A stretch of DNA of 15,427 nucleotides from an uncultured Methanobacteriaceae archaeon (GTDB taxonomy: Archaea > Methanobacteriota > Methanobacteria > Methanobacteriales > Methanobacteriaceae), in the NCBI GenBank assembly GCA_947259185.1, contig CAMYKT010000036.1, positions 1 through 15,427 of the forward strand, read 5' to 3'. Shown in pieces: positions 14,276 to 15,427 of this stretch. The position numbers were made by a program, and so were the translations under genes. The notes under the pieces were generated by a model. That model saw nothing but the letters and a program-made list of their open reading frames with translations. It was not told the origin of the DNA and did no database searches. Every line of letters begins with the position of its first letter. The stretch's first letter is position 1.

Positions 14276-14578
14276 TTATAGTCTTTTATCAGGGATTCTC
14301 TGGTGATCAGCAACCCCTTTTCCTGTGGATGAATCATCATATCCTTTAGATGATTTTTTAGATCCTTTATCCATGGGGGGTTTTATAAGGCCACGTTGCA
14401 GGACATATCCTTTCTTAGATAAGAGGGCCAGAACTTCCTTAAAATCAGCCCGGGAGATATCAGGAAAATCATTTTTTAATGCATTATATAATCTTCTTTC
14501 AAGATAAACAGCTTTATGTTCATTTAAAATTTCATCTGCTCTTTTTTCTATCTGTGATATTTTATTATTATCAGTCAT
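14276..14578 (-). CDS. Uncharacterised 100-residue protein, possibly winged-helix-like
   Basis: I cannot name the family. The ATG at 14578 is supported by AGGAGAT eight bases upstream on the minus strand. Residues about 5-65 are predominantly helical and charged: KISQIEKRADEILNE, then ERRLYNALKND, DISRADFKEVLALLSKKGYVLQRG. The order helix, helix, helix, short basic strand resembles a winged helix-turn-helix, but this is only a shape argument. The last 35 residues are polar, rich in Ser, Lys, Gly and Asp and probably disordered. There are no cysteines, no signal peptide and no membrane helix. It sits downstream of the phosphatase gene on the same strand, 215 bases away, with a likely terminator between, so it probably has its own promoter. 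Confidence 0.65.
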   Translation of the reverse strand: MTDNNKISQIEKRADEILNEHKAVYLERRLYNALKNDFPDISRADFKEVLALLSKKGYVLQRGLIKPPMDKGSKKSSKGYDDSSTGKGVADHQRIPDKRL

Positions 14579-14669
14579 TTTTTTTATCTCCTGGAAAACT
14601 TGAAGCGGTTTTTGATGAATTATAATAATGTTATATTCTTCTTAAATAATGTAAATTTCTAAAACCTGC

Positions 14670-14675
14670 AAAAAA
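14670..14675 (-). terminator. Possible terminator after the phosphatase gene
   Basis: On the minus strand this is a T run (TTTATTTTTTGC context, about 14670-14679), about 120 bases past the phosphatase stop and before the ribosome-binding site of the next gene. It is only a run of T bases, without a strong hairpin. Confidence 0.35.
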
Positions 14676-14722
14676 TAAAGATTTAAAATTATTTGTTACC
14701 TAAATCTCATCAGAATAAATTT

Positions 14723-14739
14723 TAGAAATAACATTTCTA
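14723..14739. repeat. Short perfect hairpin in the gap upstream of the 100-residue gene
   Basis: TAGAAAT (14723-14729) and ATTTCTA (14733-14739) form a seven-base stem with a three-base loop. The half-site ATTTCTA also occurs in each arm of the 22-bp palindrome at 12043-12064. It could be a 3' processing or termination hairpin of the phosphatase mRNA or a regulator site. Confidence 0.3.
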
Positions 14740-14793
14740 TTAGCCTGATTAAATTTCCAGATTGCTTAAAAATGGATTATTATTTCCTGAGTT

Positions 14794-15427
14794 TTATTTT
14801 TTATATTCCAAAATCAGCATGGTAATATCATCAAATTGTTCTCTATCTCCTACAAAGCTATCAATTTTTGCTTTAACATAGGATACTATATCACTAAGGC
14901 TTAAATTATGAGTATTATTCATGATGGCCTGTAAATATGAATCCCCGAATAATTCATCCTGGCGGTTTATGGCTTCGGTTATACCATCGGTATAGAGGTA
15001 AATTCTATCTCCTGTTTTTAAAGTGAGTTCCTTTTCCTGGTATGTTATGCCCTCCATACCGGCTAAAACAAAACCCGGTTTTGATTTGAGCCATTCATAA
15101 TCATTTGCACCATTTTTGATAAGTGGATGATTATGCCCGGCATTAACGTAAGTTAATTTACCAGATGAAATCTCCAAAATCCCCATCCATGCCGTTACAA
15201 ACATACTCTCCTCATTTCCTTCATATAGCTGATTGTTAACGATGGTGAATACTTCTGCCGGGCTTTTACCTGACTGGGCCTGGTTTTTTATAAGGGTCTT
15301 GCTTATGGCCATGAATAATGCGGCCGGTACTCCTTTGCCCGATACATCACCCATTACCAGGGCTAAATGGTCTTCATCCACCAGAAAGAAATCATAAAAA
15401 TCCCCACCCACCTCCCGGGCAGGGATA
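14794..15427 (-). CDS. PP2C-type (RsbU/SpoIIE family) serine phosphatase, C-terminal part
   Basis: Metal-dependent protein serine/threonine phosphatase domain of the RsbU/SpoIIE class, which in bacteria dephosphorylates anti-sigma-factor antagonists in partner-switching pathways. The gene continues past the right edge: in-frame codons reading IPAREVGGDFYDFF run from 15426, so a GTG at 15411 is internal and not a start. 210 residues are visible. Metal-binding and core motifs are intact: GGDFYD, the MGDVSGKGVPAALFM block, NAGHNHPL, LYTDGITEA, and the terminal DDITMLIL. In relatives the missing N-terminus usually carries sensor (PAS, GAF, HAMP or receiver) domains; which one is used here cannot be told. 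No kinase or STAS-domain antagonist gene is visible in the window. Confidence 0.9.
   Translation of the reverse strand, partial: IPAREVGGDFYDFFLVDEDHLALVMGDVSGKGVPAALFMAISKTLIKNQAQSGKSPAEVFTIVNNQLYEGNEESMFVTAWMGILEISSGKLTYVNAGHNHPLIKNGANDYEWLKSKPGFVLAGMEGITYQEKELTLKTGDRIYLYTDGITEAINRQDELFGDSYLQAIMNNTHNLSLSDIVSYVKAKIDSFVGDREQFDDITMLILEYKK

Noticed and set aside
15409..15411. GTG as the phosphatase start
   Set aside because: In-frame codons upstream (reading PARE before VGGDFYD) belong to the conserved catalytic domain, so the gene continues beyond the window.
1..15427. CRISPR arrays, tRNA or rRNA genes, insertion sequences, replication origin
   Set aside because: No regularly spaced repeats, cloverleaf-like segments, conserved rRNA stretches, transposase motifs or origin-type repeat clusters were found on reading both strands.

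Overview
The window looks like a chromosomal segment of a methanogenic archaeon, most likely order Methanobacteriales (a Methanobacterium-like genome). The evidence is gene content: the archaea-only GatD/GatE amidotransferase, a GMP synthetase split into two separate genes, and a three-gene 2-oxoacid:ferredoxin oxidoreductase whose last gene fuses the TPP and gamma domains, as in the VOR enzyme of Methanothermobacter. Start signals agree: GGTGA/GAGGTG ribosome-binding sites and TTTAWATA-like TATA boxes. Coding regions are moderately AT-rich and the gaps very AT-rich. No tRNA, rRNA, CRISPR array or insertion sequence was recognised.

Layout. (1) 1-1237: an APC-family amino-acid permease cut by the left edge, followed by a ~590 bp gap with a long foldback but no convincing gene. 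(2) 1829-7020: an XRE-cupin regulator, an AMP-forming acyl-CoA synthetase, then vorC, vorB and vorA. This reads as one metabolic module. The synthetase would activate a short or branched carboxylic acid. The ferredoxin-linked oxidoreductase would then carboxylate the acyl-CoA reductively to the 2-oxoacid that precedes valine, leucine or isoleucine, or run in reverse. (3) 7269-10491: gatD and gatE, the two subunits that convert Glu-tRNA(Gln) to Gln-tRNA(Gln). (4) 10549-11748: a 69-residue protein of unknown function and a thioredoxin-reductase-like flavoprotein. (5) 11847-13773: a 54-residue two-helix membrane protein on the minus strand, divergent from guaAA (glutaminase subunit of GMP synthetase), with a perfect 22-bp palindrome between them; guaAB (ATP-pyrophosphatase subunit) follows with its own leader. 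(6) 13815-15427, all minus strand: a small double zinc-ribbon protein, a 100-residue uncharacterised protein, and the C-terminal end of an RsbU/SpoIIE-type serine phosphatase that runs off the right edge.

Most of the window is core anabolism (branched-chain amino acids, Gln-tRNA, GMP). The least explained parts are the regulator-synthetase-VOR module, the small membrane protein with the adjoining palindrome, the 69-residue and 100-residue proteins, and the foldback at 1247-1389. Four starts were moved or rejected on ribosome-binding-site or reading-frame evidence: gatD, the 69-residue gene, the zinc-ribbon gene, and the apparent starts of the two edge genes, which are internal codons.
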